Positions 20,591 to 21,954 of a DNA stretch of 21,954 nucleotides are shown in pieces. Positions within the stretch are counted from its first letter, which is position 1. Every line of letters starts with the position of its first letter. The notes beneath the pieces were generated by a model. The model was given only the letters and a program-made list of their open reading frames with translations. It was not told where the DNA came from and ran no database searches. The DNA lies in contig JAHHRO010000031.1 of the NCBI GenBank assembly GCA_020025755.1, positions 1 to 21,954 of the forward strand. The letters are read 5' to 3'. The translations under genes and the position numbers were made by a program. The DNA is from Butyricicoccus sp. GTDB taxonomy: Bacteria > Bacillota > Clostridia > Oscillospirales > Butyricicoccaceae.

Positions 20591-21787
20591 TTAGAACAGA
20601 TCTTCGTCCGTGATAAAGAACTCTGCATCGTTCTCCGCACAGCGGCGATCCAGCTCTGATGTCGTGCCCACAAGCGCACGCACCTGCTCGTATGCCGCAC
20701 GCGCCTTATCGTTGTCCTTTCCGGTGCGGGTGGCACGGATCAGCAGATTTTTGGGTGTGTCCAAGGGTGAGATATATTCCACAACAGATACCTTGTAGCC
20801 CTCGGCTTCCAGCTTGAGTGCGCGCATACTGTCTGTCAGCACATCATTGAACCGCGCCTTGAATACGCCATGACGCAGGAGCGGCTCCAGCCCGGGCATA
20901 TTGTACTGATCCAGCAATTCCTTATGGCAGCACGGCACGCAGGCGATATACTTTGCCTTGGCGCGGATGGCAGTCCCCAACGCAAGGTCGGTCGCAATAT
21001 CACACGCATGCAGGGAAATGACTGCTGTGACGTTCTTGGGCGGCTGATAGGTGCGCAGATCTGCTGTGATGAACTCCATATTGTGATACCCCAGACGCTT
21101 TGCCAGCTTCTGGCTCTCGGATACGACGTGGGGATTGATATCAATGCCAATGATCCGGCAGCGGCGGCGCAGGACATCGCGCAAATAATAATTCATGACA
21201 AAGGATAGATAGGACTTGCCGCAGGCACAGTCGAGCAGTAAGATCTCATCGCTGTCGTCCTGTTCAAACATAGGGGCAACCAGTTCTACATAGTGATCGA
21301 TCTGGTTATACTTGCGGATCATATCGTTCTTGATCTTGCCATCTGCGGTCAGGATACCAATTTCACGCAGCAGTGCGCTGGCTTTATCCACCTGAATGAG
21401 ATACTTGCGCCCATGATCGAGCAGCGGATTGACCGAAGCCTCCTGCGGCTCGGCCTTCTGTTCGGTCTGCTTCATGGCAACACCGCGCGGAGATACCGTA
21501 ATGGTCATCACACTGCCGCGCTCGGTATAGGTCAGGATAGCAGTTTCATACAGCTCTGCCTGCTGGTCAAAGAATGAAACGGCTTCTTCTGCGTCCAATG
21601 TACGCTCTGTGCCCTGAAAGGACAGCACATAATCCGCCCCTTCTCCGGCACGCAGCAGTGCCTTGAACTTCTGATTGCCTGATTTAAATTCAAATGTAGT
21701 CGATACAAAATAATCTCGGTTTTGTTTGAGCCGCGCCTGAATGCCAACCAACAGCAGCTTCAATTTATTCTTTTCACCCTTTTGCAT
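20591..21787 (-). CDS. SAM-dependent methyltransferase (Methyltransf_32 / METTL25-GSTCD-like)
   Basis: This is a 398-residue protein. The first about 120 residues form a mixed alpha/beta domain of unknown role. A linker rich in Gln/Glu/Pro follows (about 104-117), then a Rossmann methyltransferase domain. That domain has DCACGKSYLSF (186-196) as the SAM-binding glycine loop, IIGIDINPHVVSESQKLA for the ribose-binding acidic residue, ITADLRTYQPP, and VISLHACDIATD. A pair of cysteines follows in CVPCCHKEL. The CGKSYLSF and LHACDIATD pairs are the signature of the Methyltransf_32 group. The substrate is not known here; RNA or protein are possible. The ATG at 21787 has only AAAGG about 12 bases away. 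It is a single gene with a clear promoter at 21824-21852. Confidence 0.85.
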   Translation of the reverse strand: MQKGEKNKLKLLLVGIQARLKQNRDYFVSTTFEFKSGNQKFKALLRAGEGADYVLSFQGTERTLDAEEAVSFFDQQAELYETAILTYTERGSVMTITVSPRGVAMKQTEQKAEPQEASVNPLLDHGRKYLIQVDKASALLREIGILTADGKIKNDMIRKYNQIDHYVELVAPMFEQDDSDEILLLDCACGKSYLSFVMNYYLRDVLRRRCRIIGIDINPHVVSESQKLAKRLGYHNMEFITADLRTYQPPKNVTAVISLHACDIATDLALGTAIRAKAKYIACVPCCHKELLDQYNMPGLEPLLRHGVFKARFNDVLTDSMRALKLEAEGYKVSVVEYISPLDTPKNLLIRATRTGKDNDKARAAYEQVRALVGTTSELDRRCAENDAEFFITDEDLF

Positions 21788-21823
21788 GGATCTCTACAAC
21801 CTTTCTTTGGGGTTTTACAACTT

Positions 21824-21852
21824 ATTATAGTCTGCTTTGCGTGGAGACGCAA
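21824..21852 (-). promoter_or_regulatory. Promoter of the methyltransferase gene
   Basis: On the minus strand TTGCGT (21852-21847), a 17-base spacer and a perfect TATAAT (21829-21824). The -35 is one arm of an inverted repeat TTGCGT-GGAG-ACGCAA (21837-21852), which could be an operator. Confidence 0.75.
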
Positions 21853-21888
21853 GCACTTTTGCCAGAAAAACCACCAATCATAGGGAAG

Positions 21889-21954
21889 TTGCATGTTTCC
21901 ATGCAATGAGGAATGTTTTTTGGAAATCCGTAGGGTTTTCTTTTCTGCTAAAAA
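21889..21954. repeat. Right-edge hairpin and box motif, related to the left edge
   Basis: TTGCATG/CATGCAA with loop TTTC (21889-21906) is followed by a box from about 21910 to 21940 (GGAATGTTTTTTGGAAATCC, then GTAGGGTTTTC). The reverse complement of 240-271 at the left end is nearly the same box (GGAAACGTTTTTTTGGAAAA, then CCGCAGGTTTTTC), also preceded by a short hairpin. The rest of the right edge (21853-21888) shows nothing I can identify. Confidence 0.5.

Overview
The window is a gene-dense stretch (mostly short gaps, many genes in co-oriented runs) from a spore-forming Firmicute of the class Clostridia. A member of the Oscillospiraceae/Butyricicoccaceae type is my guess from the mid-range GC content and the style of the proteins, but no marker here fixes the genus. 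The evidence for Clostridia is a large, Alu-domain-bearing SRP RNA lying directly upstream of dnaX, a muramic delta-lactam deacetylase (PdaA) for spore cortex, a BofC-like protein behind a forespore-type promoter, and Gram-positive-style ribosome binding sites.

Layout. Positions 1-400 hold no convincing gene but contain a run of short perfect hairpins. 401-931 (+) is a small anchored protein of unknown function. 975-5547 (-) is one conserved block, read right to left: SRP RNA, dnaX, ybaB/ebfC, recR, prfC. 5703-8228 (-) is a class A penicillin-binding protein. Divergent from it, 8440-9657 (+) carries a BofC-like protein and pdaA. 9783-11784 (-) has a peptidoglycan amidase and a DAHP synthase, with a 166-bp MITE-like element between the DAHP synthase gene and its likely promoter. 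11961-13602 (+) has a nicotinamidase-like hydrolase and phosphate acetyltransferase. 13621-13898 is a second hairpin array, bounded by two identical palindromes. 13902-16922 (-) is a four-gene run: DUF2461 protein, DEDDh exonuclease, small membrane protein, AI-2E-type permease. 17078-18732 (+) is an Lrp/AsnC regulator with an aminotransferase. 18808-19815 (+) is a cysteine-rich protein with a Gly-Asn-Ser-Cys-Gly tail, probably a spore-surface component. A second, shorter MITE copy, a two-TM protein (20039-20554, +) and a SAM-dependent methyltransferase (20591-21787, -) close the window.

How the parts fit. Most content is housekeeping: replication and repair (dnaX, recR, ybaB), translation (prfC, SRP RNA), wall synthesis and turnover (PBP, amidase), aromatic and acetate metabolism (aroF, pta). 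Sporulation appears twice, as the bofC-like/pdaA pair and the Cys-rich protein. The parts least explained by known genes are two intergenic hairpin arrays, a paired box-plus-hairpin motif near the two ends of the window, the MITE pair inserted in 5' leaders, and the Cys-rich protein. I saw no CRISPR array, tRNA, complete transposase gene, prophage or recognisable defence system.
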